This document shows, in pieces, positions 9,397 through 17,286 of a stretch of 64,000 nt of DNA (the stretch's first letter is position 1; the number at the start of each line of letters is the position of its first letter). A program made the translations under genes and the position numbers. Under the pieces are notes generated by a model, which made no database searches, was not told the DNA's origin, and saw only the letters and a program-made list of their open reading frames with translations. Source of the stretch: ZC4RG30 sp046047615 (GTDB lineage Bacteria; Pseudomonadota; Gammaproteobacteria; Steroidobacterales; Steroidobacteraceae); assembly GCA_046047615.1 (NCBI GenBank), contig JBJOHO010000068.1, positions 1-64,000 of the forward strand, written 5' to 3'.

Positions 9397-10803
9397 TCAG
9401 ACCCAGACGGTCTGGGTCGTGGTGAACTCCTTCAGGCCTTCGGGCCCGAATTCGACGCCGATGCCGGACTGCTTCACGCCGCCGAACGGCGTGTTCGGCT
9501 GGATGCCGCCGTGCTTGTTCACCCAGGTGATGCCGCACTCCAGCCGCTGTGCGAGCTGCTTGGCGCGCGAGGTGTCGCTGCCCCAGACCGAGCCACCCAG
9601 ACCCAGCGGGTTGTCGTTGGCGCGGCGCATGGCGTCTTCGACGTCGGTGTAGCGGATGATGGGCAGGGCGGTGCCGAACTGCTCTTCGTCCACCAGGCGC
9701 ATGCCCTCCCTGGCGTCGGCGACCAGCGTGACCGGGTAGAAGTAGCCCGTCTCGCCAAGGGGCGCGCCACCACAGAGCACGCGGGCACCGGCCGCCTTGG
9801 CTTCCTCCACCATGCCCTTCACCTTCTCGAACTGCATGGCGTTCTGCAGTGGGCCGAGCTGCGCGTTTTCGTCCCGCCCATCGCCCATGGGGACGCTGCG
9901 TGCGAATTCCACCAGGGCCTCGCAGACCTGGTCGTAGAGGCTGTCGTGCACGTAGAGCCGCTTGAGCGCGGCGCAGGTCTGGCCACCGTTGATGAACGCG
10001 CCCCAGAACAGCCCGGGCGCAATGGCCCTCGGGTCTGCGTCCGGCAGTACCACGCCCGCATCATTGCCGCCGAGCTCCAGCGTGACGCGCTTCAGCGTCG
10101 GTGCCGCCGAGGCCATGATCTTGCGGCCCGTGGCCGTCGAACCGGTGAAGACCATCTTGCTGATGCCCGGGTGCGAGGACATCTCCGCGCCGAGTGCATC
10201 GGGACCCGGCACGCAGTTGACGACGCCGGGCGGCAGCACTTCGTTCATCAGCTCGACCATACGGATCGTCGACAGCGGGGTGTAGGGCGAGGGCTTGATG
10301 ACCACGGTGTTGCCGGTGCGGATGGCCGGGATGATGTGCCAGCTGGCGATCAGCATCGGCCAGTTCCACGGCGTGATCGAGCCGATGACACCGATGGGCT
10401 TGCGGTGCAGCTCTATGCGGCCGCCCTCCGGTGAGTCCTGAATGACCTCGACGGGCAGGTCGATGTCGGCGGTGGCGTGGGTCCAGGCCACGGTGCCGCC
10501 CACTTCGAAGCGCGACCCCAGGCCGTTGAGCTGCTTGCCCTGCTCGGCCGTGATCAGTTGCGCCAGCTCCTCGGCATGGGCCTGCACCTTGTCGGCGATC
10601 GCGTGGCAGGCGGCCCTGCGCTCGGCCTCGGGCGTCGTGCTCCAGGTCTTGAAGGCGCGCGCTGCGGCGGCCACGGCATCATCCAGGTCCTGGCGCGTGC
10701 CCAGCGGCATGCGGCCCACGACCTGGAAGGTCGCCGGGTCCTTCACGTCCTGGTACTGCGCGGCAGCGCGCTTCCGGCCGTCGATGATCATTGCGTAGTC
10801 CAT
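9397..10803 (-). CDS. NAD(P)-dependent aldehyde dehydrogenase
   Basis: Oxidises an aldehyde to the acid. The 468-residue product has all catalytic features: PWNWP with Asn147, Lys170 in VIKPS, the general base Glu243 in LELGGND, and the nucleophile Cys277 in GGQTCAAL, plus GGVKQSGIGVEFGPEGL at the C-terminus. The sequence is of the betaine-aldehyde/vanillin-dehydrogenase-like class; the substrate is not clear. Although the frame is open for 92 more codons upstream, ATG 10803 (MDYAMIIDG) is where homology begins. Convergent with ggt, divergent from the ankyrin gene across 133 bases in which I see no convincing promoter. Confidence 0.93.
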   Translation of the reverse strand: MDYAMIIDGRKRAAAQYQDVKDPATFQVVGRMPLGTRQDLDDAVAAAARAFKTWSTTPEAERRAACHAIADKVQAHAEELAQLITAEQGKQLNGLGSRFEVGGTVAWTHATADIDLPVEVIQDSPEGGRIELHRKPIGVIGSITPWNWPMLIASWHIIPAIRTGNTVVIKPSPYTPLSTIRMVELMNEVLPPGVVNCVPGPDALGAEMSSHPGISKMVFTGSTATGRKIMASAAPTLKRVTLELGGNDAGVVLPDADPRAIAPGLFWGAFINGGQTCAALKRLYVHDSLYDQVCEALVEFARSVPMGDGRDENAQLGPLQNAMQFEKVKGMVEEAKAAGARVLCGGAPLGETGYFYPVTLVADAREGMRLVDEEQFGTALPIIRYTDVEDAMRRANDNPLGLGGSVWGSDTSRAKQLAQRLECGITWVNKHGGIQPNTPFGGVKQSGIGVEFGPEGLKEFTTTQTVWV

Positions 10804-10936
10804 GGCCCGTCCCCCGTTGTCCCTACGCACCGGCGGCGCCGGTGCTGATGCCAGTGTAGCCTCTGCGCAGTTACCCTGATGGCTGGCCGCCGCGGTGGCG
10901 GCATAGTGTGGGTGGCAGGTTCCCGGAGGGCCGGCC

Positions 10937-12457
10937 GTGCTGCTGAGGTTGCCGATGCGTCCAAAGAAGGTTCCCGCGAGGATGGTATGGCGGCTGGCGC
11001 TGGCTGGCGCGTGGCTGGCCCCGGCGTTCGTCGCCGCTGCGCCTGCGGCGCAGCAGATTGTCATCCCGGACCAGGTCACGGCCCTGCTGCAGGCGGCCTA
11101 CGATGGCGATGCGGCGCGGGTCCGCAGCCTGCTTGAGTCGGGAGCCGATCCGCGCGCGGCCAATGCCTTCGGGGCTTCGCCGATGGGCGAGGCCGCACGC
11201 CGCGGCGACACCGAGGTCCTGCGGCTGCTGCTGAAGGCCGGCGCCGATCCCGAGTCCCCCAACGCCGAGGGCCAGACGGCGCTGATGGCCGTCGCCCGCA
11301 CCGGCAATGTCGAGGCGGCCCGGCTGCTGCTGGCGCATGGGGCGCGTCTTGAGGCGCGGGAGTCCTGGGGTGGACAGACGGCGCTGATCTGGGCCGCCGC
11401 CCAGGGCCAGGCGGAGATGTTGCGCTTCCTGCTGTCCCGGGGCGCCGATCCGGACGCCCGCGGCACGGTACGCGAGTGGTCGCGGCGGATCACCGCGGAG
11501 GGCCGTCCCAAGGACATGAACCGCGGTGGCCTGACGGCACTGCTGTACGCGGCCCGGGAAGGCCATGCGGACTGCATCCGCGTGCTCGCGGCGGGCAAGG
11601 CCGACCTGGACCTCGCCGACCCGGATGGCACCACGCCCCTGGTGATGGCACTGATGAATGGGCACTGGGACACGGCCGTCGCGCTGGTCGAGGCCGGTGC
11701 CGACGTCAACCTGTGGGACCTGTACGGGCAGTCGCCGCTCTACATGGCGGTGGACATCAAGACCATCGAATCCGGTGGCCGCGTGGAGCTCCCGACCGAC
11801 GACCGGCATACGGCCGAGGACGTGATGCGGCGGCTGCTGGCCCGGGGCGCCAATCCCAACCTGCAACTGAAGCTGCGTCCGCCCTTCCGCAACGTGCCGC
11901 AGGACCGCCTCAGCGACCCGATGCTCACCACCGGCGCCACGCCGTTGCTGCGGGCCGCCAAGGCGGCGGACGCGGCTTCGGTCAAGCTGTTGCTCGAACA
12001 CGGCGCCCGCGTCGACCTGCCCAATGTCATGGGCCACACGCCGCTGATGGCGGCGGCCGGCGCCGGCCGCGGCAACAATCCCACCCGTGGCCGTACCCGC
12101 TCAGAGCCGCAGGTGCTGGAAACACTCGAACTGCTGCTCGCCGCCGGCGCCGACGTCAATGCCCGCAGTGTCGACGGCGACAGCGCCGTGCATGGGGCGG
12201 CGCTGCGCGGTTGGCACGAGGTCATCCGGCTGCTGGCCGCCCGCGGCGCAAACCTCGACTTTGCCGACAAGGACGGGATGACGCCGGTCGACTACGCGCT
12301 GGCGCGGCATCCGCTGACCTACCTGGAGTCCAAGCCGGTGGCCAGGGAGGCCACGGCCGGACTGCTGCGGGAACTGGGCGCGCGGCGCGAGACCCCCGAT
12401 CCACCGAAATGGGCGCCGGTCGGCGTGCCGCAATCCACGGCGCAGGTTCCACGCTGA
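10937..12457 (+). CDS. Exported ankyrin-repeat protein
   Basis: The 506-residue product has an N-terminal signal peptide (WRLALAGAWLAPAFVAAAPA) and then about nine ankyrin repeats built on the pattern DGxTALxxAAxxGxxExxRLLLxxGADPN, for example AEGQTALMAVARTGNVEAAR and DGTTPLVMALMNGHWDTAVA. Two inter-repeat loops are enlarged (around 195-215 and 285-320). Ankyrin repeats bind other proteins; a periplasmic or surface location is predicted from the signal. GTG 10937 was chosen because GGAGG sits seven bases upstream; an ATG at 10955 is an alternative. The next gene starts five bases after the stop, so the two are probably one operon. Confidence 0.85.
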   Translation: MLLRLPMRPKKVPARMVWRLALAGAWLAPAFVAAAPAAQQIVIPDQVTALLQAAYDGDAARVRSLLESGADPRAANAFGASPMGEAARRGDTEVLRLLLKAGADPESPNAEGQTALMAVARTGNVEAARLLLAHGARLEARESWGGQTALIWAAAQGQAEMLRFLLSRGADPDARGTVREWSRRITAEGRPKDMNRGGLTALLYAAREGHADCIRVLAAGKADLDLADPDGTTPLVMALMNGHWDTAVALVEAGADVNLWDLYGQSPLYMAVDIKTIESGGRVELPTDDRHTAEDVMRRLLARGANPNLQLKLRPPFRNVPQDRLSDPMLTTGATPLLRAAKAADAASVKLLLEHGARVDLPNVMGHTPLMAAAGAGRGNNPTRGRTRSEPQVLETLELLLAAGADVNARSVDGDSAVHGAALRGWHEVIRLLAARGANLDFADKDGMTPVDYALARHPLTYLESKPVAREATAGLLRELGARRETPDPPKWAPVGVPQSTAQVPR

Positions 12458-12461
12458 CGCC

Positions 12462-13412
12462 ATGACCCACGCTGCCTTGAGGCCTGTTCTGGCCGCCGCC
12501 GCGGGCCTGGTGCTTGCGGCGCTGTCAACGCACGCCGGGGCCATCAGCCCCGCCGAGGTGCTGGCGGCGTCGGCTCCGGCCGACTGGCGGCGCCCCGCTG
12601 ACGCAGATCTCATGGTCATGGACCTGCCGGGCGGCCGGCGGGTCGTCATCGAGCTGGCGTCCGTGCTGGTGCCCCGCCATGCCAGCGAGCTGCAGCGCCG
12701 TGCCGCCGCCGGCTGGTTCGACAGCCTCGCCATCGTGCGTGTGCAGGACAACTACGTCGTGCAGTGGGGCGATGCCGCGGGCGGGCCACCGCTGCCGCCG
12801 GGCGTGGAGCGCCAGCTGCCGGCCGAGATCGAGTTCCCGCGCCTGCCGGCGGGCCACTTCCTTGCCTTGCCGGATCCGGACACCTATGCCGCGCGGGTCG
12901 GCCTGTTCGAGGGCTGGCCGGTCGCCGGGGAGGCGGGCGTGGACGGCGCCCCAGAGGGCCCCTGGTGGCTGGTGCACTGCTACGGGATGGTTGGCGCGGG
13001 CCGGGAGACCGGCCTCGACAGCGGCAGCACGGGCGAGCTCTATGCCGTGATCGGCCACGCGCCCCGGGCGCTGGACCGCAACATCACGCTCGTGGGCCGC
13101 ATCCTCGCCGGGATCGAACACCTGTCGGCCTTGCCCCGGGGCACAGCGGCGATGGGCTTCCACGAACGGGACGAGGCGCGCACTCCGCTGGGGCGCGTGC
13201 GCCTGGCGGCCGATCTGCCGGCCGCGGAGCGGCCTGCGTTGCAGGTGCTGCGCACCGACAGCGCCAGCTACGCACATTGGCTGCAGGCCAGGCGCCACCG
13301 CAAGGATGAGTTCTTCGAGCGGCCCGCCGGTCGTGTCGATCTGTGCAACGCGCTGCCACCGGTCAGGTCCCTGCCAGCACCCACCACAGCCAGGCCGCCG
13401 CCGTCCCGGTGA
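12462..13412 (+). CDS. Exported cyclophilin-type peptidyl-prolyl isomerase-like protein
   Basis: The 316-residue product has a signal peptide ending near THAGA and a cyclophilin-like core: MDLPGGRRVVIELAS, then GWFDSLAIVRVQDNYVVQWGD, equivalent to the active-site strand FxRvixxFxxQgGD, and GSTGELYAVIGHAPRALDRN with VGRILAGIEHLSALPRG. The region between 125 and 185 is a longer, Pro/Gly-rich loop than in classical cyclophilins and aromatic substrate-pocket residues are not all conserved, so activity is uncertain. It follows the ankyrin gene closely and may fold or modify proteins in the same compartment. Its last 50 bases overlap azlD on the opposite strand. Confidence 0.8.
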   Translation: MTHAALRPVLAAAAGLVLAALSTHAGAISPAEVLAASAPADWRRPADADLMVMDLPGGRRVVIELASVLVPRHASELQRRAAAGWFDSLAIVRVQDNYVVQWGDAAGGPPLPPGVERQLPAEIEFPRLPAGHFLALPDPDTYAARVGLFEGWPVAGEAGVDGAPEGPWWLVHCYGMVGAGRETGLDSGSTGELYAVIGHAPRALDRNITLVGRILAGIEHLSALPRGTAAMGFHERDEARTPLGRVRLAADLPAAERPALQVLRTDSASYAHWLQARRHRKDEFFERPAGRVDLCNALPPVRSLPAPTTARPPPSR

Positions 13413-13686
13413 AGATCGGCCAGGTCACGGAGCCGGTCAGCTTCATCGTGACCGCCGCGACCACGGCGCCCAGCCACTCCTTCGGGCCGCCCTGCGCGAC
13501 CGCGGGGACGACGAAGCTGATGAACAAACCGCCGGGAATGTAGCTGAGCGCCTGCTGCAGGGCTTCCCCCGGGCGGAAGCGCTTGTAGAGCCAGTAACCG
13601 CCGGCACGTGTCAGGAAGGCGCCCGCGGCCATCCCGAGGATGGCCAGCAGCGTCGGGCCGTCGATGCCTGATGGCGCCGCGCTCAA
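13363..13686 (-). CDS. azlD: AzlD-family branched-chain amino acid exporter, small subunit
   Basis: Small partner of AzlC in a two-subunit exporter of the LIV-E type, which secretes branched-chain amino acids or analogues. The 107-residue product has three to four hydrophobic segments, with the family motif GAFLTRAGGYWLYKRF near the start and YIPGGLFISFVVPAV in the middle. I place the start at TTG 13686 because it overlaps the azlC stop as TTGA and no ATG is available in a sensible position. Its 3' end overlaps the convergent isomerase gene. Confidence 0.8.
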   Translation of the reverse strand: MSAAPSGIDGPTLLAILGMAAGAFLTRAGGYWLYKRFRPGEALQQALSYIPGGLFISFVVPAVAQGGPKEWLGAVVAAVTMKLTGSVTWPIFTGTAAAWLWWVLAGT

Positions 13687-14402
13687 GGCGTCTCCCGCGC
13701 AGCCCGCCAGCGGTCGCGCAGCACGCCGGCCGCAGCACCACTGGCCGCCCCAGCCAGGATGTGCCAGGACCCGGTGGGCAGCAGTTGCGATACACCCAGC
13801 GCAACCAGGGCGGCCACGCTCCACGGCAGCAGGTCGCGCTGCCGGCCGCGCCACATCGACACCAACAAGGCGACGAATACGGCCAGTGCCGCGAAGAACA
13901 GCGGGTGGCCTGGGTCCGGTGCGACCAGGGTGCCCGCGGTATGCCCGATCAGGGCCAGCAGCCACCACGCGACCCACAGCGGCACGCCGGCACCCATCAT
14001 GAATGCCGCATCGCGCTCGCCAGCCTGCAAGGCCTTCAGCGACAGCGCCCAGATGTTGTCCGCCATGAAGAACAGGCTGCCCCAGCGCCGCCAGCCACGC
14101 AGGCGGTCGAGCCAGGGCGCGAGCAGCGGTCCCATCAGCAGGAATCGAAGGTTCACCGTGAGCGCCGTGGCGCTGGCGCCGGCGACCGGCACCGGCGTCG
14201 ACCACTGGCCCAGGGCGAGCAGCTGCGAGGAGCCGGCAAAGACCAGGAAGCTCATCAGCACGGTCTCGGCCAGCGACAGGCCCTGCGCCTGGGCGGTCAA
14301 GCCGGCGACGATGCCGAAGGGCACGCTGCCCAGCACCAGCGGCGTCGAGGCCACCATGCCACGGCGGAAGCCCGGGCCCGTGAACACGACCGGCCCGTTC
14401 AT
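13683..14402 (-). CDS. azlC: AzlC-family branched-chain amino acid exporter, large subunit
   Basis: Inner-membrane protein of 239 residues, with hydrophobic segments throughout. The family N-terminus GFRRGMVASTPLVLGSVPFGIVAG is present in essence, followed by VFAGSSQLLALGQW and the central NLRFLLMGPLLAPWL that marks AzlC/YgaZ proteins. ATG 14402 overlaps the upstream alkA stop by four bases. Together with azlD it should form an amino-acid export complex. Confidence 0.88.
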   Translation of the reverse strand: MNGPVVFTGPGFRRGMVASTPLVLGSVPFGIVAGLTAQAQGLSLAETVLMSFLVFAGSSQLLALGQWSTPVPVAGASATALTVNLRFLLMGPLLAPWLDRLRGWRRWGSLFFMADNIWALSLKALQAGERDAAFMMGAGVPLWVAWWLLALIGHTAGTLVAPDPGHPLFFAALAVFVALLVSMWRGRQRDLLPWSVAALVALGVSQLLPTGSWHILAGAASGAAAGVLRDRWRAARETP

Positions 14403-15073
14403 CGGGCCGGCACCTGCGCGATGCGCGGCGCGCGACCCGGACGCTCTGGCAGACGTCCCTCGCGGTGCAGGTCCACCGCCCGCCACAAGGTCCACGCGGC
14501 GGCTGAGCGGCAGGGGCGCCAGCGCTCGCCGAACGCCAGCAGGGCTTTGGGACGGGGCATCCCCTTGAGGCCATAAGCCAGGCGGAAACCGTTGCAGACG
14601 CCGAAATCTCCCACCGGCAGCACATCCGGCCTGCCGAGGTGGAACATCAACAGCATCTCTGCCGTCCAGCGGCCGATGCCGCGCACGGTGCAGCAGTGGG
14701 CGATCACCGCCTCGTCGTCCAGCCCTTCCAGCACCGCGTCGGGCGGCAGCGAGCCGTCGAGCGTGCGGCGCGCGAGGTCCTGCAGGGCGGCGATCTTCGC
14801 GAACGAAAAGCCGGCACCGCGCAGCGTCTCGACCGGGCAGCCCAGCAGCTCGTCCGGGGTCGGGAACCGGCCCCCGTGCAGCATCTCAAGGCGTTCGAGG
14901 ATGCGCCGGGCGACCGTGCCGTTGAGCTGCTGGCTGGCGATGGAGCGGGCGAGCGACTCAAAGACGCTGCCGGCGGCCTGGCGATGCAGCGGGCAGGCGC
15001 CAACCACCGCCACGAGGCCGGCCATCACCTTGTCGCGCCGGGTCCAGTCGACCGTTGCCGTGCCATGGCTCAT
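14399..15073 (-). CDS. alkA: DNA-3-methyladenine glycosylase II (AlkA/HhH-GPD)
   Basis: Base-excision repair enzyme that removes alkylated purines. The 224-residue product is a compact HhH-GPD protein without the N-terminal TBP-like domain of E. coli AlkA, as in the Mag/AlkA-short group. SIASQQLNGTVARRILERL begins the fold, the helix-hairpin-helix is VRGIGRWTAEMLLM, and the catalytic aspartate is Asp156 in LPVGDFGV. There is no iron-sulfur cysteine cluster. It overlaps mutM upstream and azlC downstream by four bases each. Confidence 0.9.
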   Translation of the reverse strand: MSHGTATVDWTRRDKVMAGLVAVVGACPLHRQAAGSVFESLARSIASQQLNGTVARRILERLEMLHGGRFPTPDELLGCPVETLRGAGFSFAKIAALQDLARRTLDGSLPPDAVLEGLDDEAVIAHCCTVRGIGRWTAEMLLMFHLGRPDVLPVGDFGVCNGFRLAYGLKGMPRPKALLAFGERWRPCRSAAAWTLWRAVDLHREGRLPERPGRAPRIAQVPAR

Positions 15074-15888
15074 CGTTGGCAGGCCGGACAGTAGTAGGTG
15101 GAGCGCTGCGCCTGCACGCGCTGCTTGATGGTCGCCCCGCAGTCCCGGCAGGGTTCGCCGGCTCGCTCGTAGACGAACAGCTTCTGGCGGAAATAGCCGG
15201 GCGTGCCATCGGCGTTCACGTAGTCCCGCAGGGTGGTGCCACCGGCCTCGATGGCCCTGCCCAACACCTGTTTCACGGCCGTTGCCAGGCGGTGGCAGTC
15301 CTCGCGCCGCAGCGATACCGCCGCGCGCCCGGGGCGCAGGCGGGCGTGGAACAGGGCCTCGCTGGCGTAGATGTTGCCGACCCCGACCACGACGTGGCTG
15401 TTCATGATCAGCGGCTTGATGGCCACGCGCCGCCGGCGGGTGGCGGCAAACAGGGCCTCGCCGTGGAAGTCCTCGCCCAGCGGTTCCGGTCCCAGGTCGC
15501 GGAGCAGCGGGTGCAGGGCCTCCTCACCGGGCAGCAGGTGATGCAGGCTGCCAAAGCGTCGCGGATCGTTGAAGCGCAGGACCTGGCCGGACTCGAGCAG
15601 CAGCTCCAGGTGGTCGTGGGTCAACCGGGTCGAGCCCGCCGGCATGACGCGCAGGCTCCCGGACATTCCCAGATGCAGCATCAGGCTGCCGCGTTCCAGG
15701 TCCAGCAACAGGTACTTGGCGCGGCGGCGGACGGCCTGCACCACCTGCCCCCGTGCCCAGTCGGGCAGCGCCGGATCCACTGGCCAGCGCAGCCGCCGCT
15801 CGTGCACCTGCACGGCCAGCAGCCGTCGCCCGCACACATGGGGAGCGACGCCGCGGCAGGTGGTTTCGACTTCCGGGAGTTCAGGCAC
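15070..15888 (-). CDS. mutM: Formamidopyrimidine-DNA glycosylase (Fpg/MutM)
   Basis: Removes 8-oxoguanine and formamidopyrimidines from DNA and nicks the strand. The mature N-terminus is PELPEVETTCRGV with the catalytic Pro and Glu; the lysine of RRAKYLLL and the helix-two-turn-helix block VVGVGNIYASEALF are present, and the C-terminal zinc finger has the CxxC...CxxC pattern (CRDCGA and CPAC). 272 residues, the family norm. First gene of the mutM-alkA-azlC-azlD run. With mutY further along the window, the organism has both halves of the GO repair system. Confidence 0.95.
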   Translation of the reverse strand: MPELPEVETTCRGVAPHVCGRRLLAVQVHERRLRWPVDPALPDWARGQVVQAVRRRAKYLLLDLERGSLMLHLGMSGSLRVMPAGSTRLTHDHLELLLESGQVLRFNDPRRFGSLHHLLPGEEALHPLLRDLGPEPLGEDFHGEALFAATRRRRVAIKPLIMNSHVVVGVGNIYASEALFHARLRPGRAAVSLRREDCHRLATAVKQVLGRAIEAGGTTLRDYVNADGTPGYFRQKLFVYERAGEPCRDCGATIKQRVQAQRSTYYCPACQR

Positions 15889-15929
15889 GCACGCAGTCTA
15901 GCGGAGCGCGCTGCGGGGCCCCAGAACGA

Positions 15930-15954
15930 CGAAGCCCGCGCAGGGCGGGCTTCG
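15930..15954 (-). terminator. Probable terminator of the rpmB-rpmG transcript
   Basis: A 10-bp perfect stem (CGAAGCCCGC and its complement) with a 5-base loop lies 42 bases past the rpmG stop and before mutM. On the minus strand it is followed by TCGTCGTTCT, which is only moderately T-rich, so efficiency is uncertain. Confidence 0.6.
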
Positions 15955-15996
15955 GTAACGGCTCGCAGGCTGCCCGGGAAGGGCCGCCGCAGCGGG

Positions 15997-16152
15997 TTAC
16001 TTGATCTTCGTTTCCTTGTACGGGACGTGCTTGCGCACGACCGGATCGTACTTCTTGGTCTCGAGCTTTTCAGGGTGCAGGCGCTTGTTCTTCATGGCCA
16101 CGTAGAAGTGGCCCGTGCCGGCGGTGGAGAGCAGCTTGATCTTCTCGCGCAT
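15997..16152 (-). CDS. rpmG: 50S ribosomal protein L33
   Basis: Small basic protein of the large ribosomal subunit, 51 residues. The sequence MREKIKLLSTAGTGHFYVAM, then KNKRLHPEKLETKKYDPVV and the ending YKETKIK, aligns along its length with E. coli L33 but starts four residues later. It lacks the CxxC zinc pairs, so it is the zinc-independent form. It follows rpmB after 11 bases, as in most gammaproteobacteria. Confidence 0.96.
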   Translation of the reverse strand: MREKIKLLSTAGTGHFYVAMKNKRLHPEKLETKKYDPVVRKHVPYKETKIK

Positions 16153-16163
16153 GGCTCGTTACC

Positions 16164-16400
16164 TCAGATCTTGTGGCCGGCGGCCCGCATGTCGGCGAGC
16201 ACGCTCTCGATGCCGTTCTTCTCGATGGTGCGCAGGGCCTGGGTGGACACACGCAGGCGCACCCAGCGCTTCTGCTCCTCGAGCCAGAAACGTTGCACGT
16301 GCAGGTTGGGCAGGAAGCGGCGGCGCTTCTTGTTGTTGGCGTGCGAGACGCGGTTGCCGACGGCCGGGGCCTTGCCGGTGACTTCGCAGACGCGGGACAT
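16164..16400 (-). CDS. rpmB: 50S ribosomal protein L28
   Basis: Ribosomal large-subunit protein, 78 residues as in E. coli. It opens SRVCEVTGKAPAVGNRVSHA and continues with NNKKRRRFLPNLHVQRFW. ATG 16400 has AAGGA upstream at good spacing. It is the first gene of an rpmB-rpmG unit with a clear promoter of its own. Confidence 0.96.
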   Translation of the reverse strand: MSRVCEVTGKAPAVGNRVSHANNKKRRRFLPNLHVQRFWLEEQKRWVRLRVSTQALRTIEKNGIESVLADMRAAGHKI

Positions 16401-16442
16401 GGCGGAATCCTTGGGGCGTTTCAGGCTCTGAAAAGGACGCGC

Positions 16443-16472
16443 TTTATACCAGCAACGAGGCGCGCCGGGCAA
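16443..16472 (-). promoter_or_regulatory. Sigma-70 promoter of rpmB-rpmG
   Basis: On the minus strand TTGCCC (16472-16467) and TATAAA (16448-16443) are 18 bases apart, and the -10 is preceded by TGG, an extended -10. The predicted start leaves a leader of roughly 35 bases before the rpmB ATG. Confidence 0.65.
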
Positions 16473-16500
16473 GCCCGTGGCGGATGTGGGGTGCAGGCCG

Positions 16501-17172
16501 TCACAGCAGGCCGTGCTCGGCGAAGGAGACGCAGCGGTTGTCGCCCACCACCAGGTGGTCCAGGACGCGGATGTCCACCAGCGCCAGGGCGTCGCGCAGC
16601 CGCGCGGTGATGAGTTCGTCGGCCTGGCTGGGGTCGGCCACGCCCGAAGGATGGTTGTGGGCCAGGATGACGGCGGCGGCGTTGTGGGCCAGCGCCTGCT
16701 TGACCACTTCCCGGGGATGCACGCTGGCGCCGTCGATGGTGCCGCGGAACAGCTCTTCGAAGGCAATCAGCCGGTGGCGGTTGTCGAGGTGCAGGCAGCA
16801 GAACACCTCGTGGGTCCGGTCGCGCAGCTGCGCCACGAGGAAGTCGCGCGTGGCCTTCGGGCTTTCCAGCGCAGGCCCGCTGCGCAGCGCTTCGCCGTAG
16901 TGGCGGCGCGCCAGCTCGAGGCTGGCCTGCAGGATGCCCCAGCGCCGCGTGCTGAAACCGGGCAGGGCGGCCGCCTCGCCATGCGCCACCGACAGCAGGC
17001 TGCGCAATGAGCGGCCCTGCAGCAGCAGGCGCCCTTGATCCACCGCGCTGCGGCCGCGGCAACCGCTGCCGAACAACACGGCCAGCAGCTCGGCATCTGA
17101 CAGCTGCTGCGCACCGCGCTGCAGGAGTTTCTCGCGGGGGCGCTCGCCCGCAGGCCAGTCGCGGATGCTCAT
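16501..17172 (-). CDS. radC: RadC/YeeS-family JAMM-domain protein
   Basis: RadC proteins carry an N-terminal helix-hairpin-helix and a C-terminal JAB1/MPN metalloprotease-like domain; the old link to DNA repair is not confirmed and the role is unclear. The 223-residue product begins IRDWPAGERPREKLLQRGA, the family signature, and has the JAMM motif HNHPSGVADPSQAD with the upstream glutamate in REVVKQA. ATG 17172 fits the family start; the frame runs 19 codons further without support. Placed between rpmB and coaBC, its usual neighbours. Confidence 0.93.
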   Translation of the reverse strand: MSIRDWPAGERPREKLLQRGAQQLSDAELLAVLFGSGCRGRSAVDQGRLLLQGRSLRSLLSVAHGEAAALPGFSTRRWGILQASLELARRHYGEALRSGPALESPKATRDFLVAQLRDRTHEVFCCLHLDNRHRLIAFEELFRGTIDGASVHPREVVKQALAHNAAAVILAHNHPSGVADPSQADELITARLRDALALVDIRVLDHLVVGDNRCVSFAEHGLL

Positions 17173-17286
17173 CGGGGTACTCCGTCCGGGAAAGACCGGA
17201 GTGTGTCGTTCCCGTCCGCCGCGCGGCATGACGATATCGCGGGCAGATCATGGAAATGCAGGCTCGTCCGTCACACTATTGTGTGC

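Noticed and set aside
15055..16431. 458-residue + strand open frame across mutM, rpmG and rpmB
   Set aside because: It lies antisense to three well-recognised genes and carries no recognisable motif.
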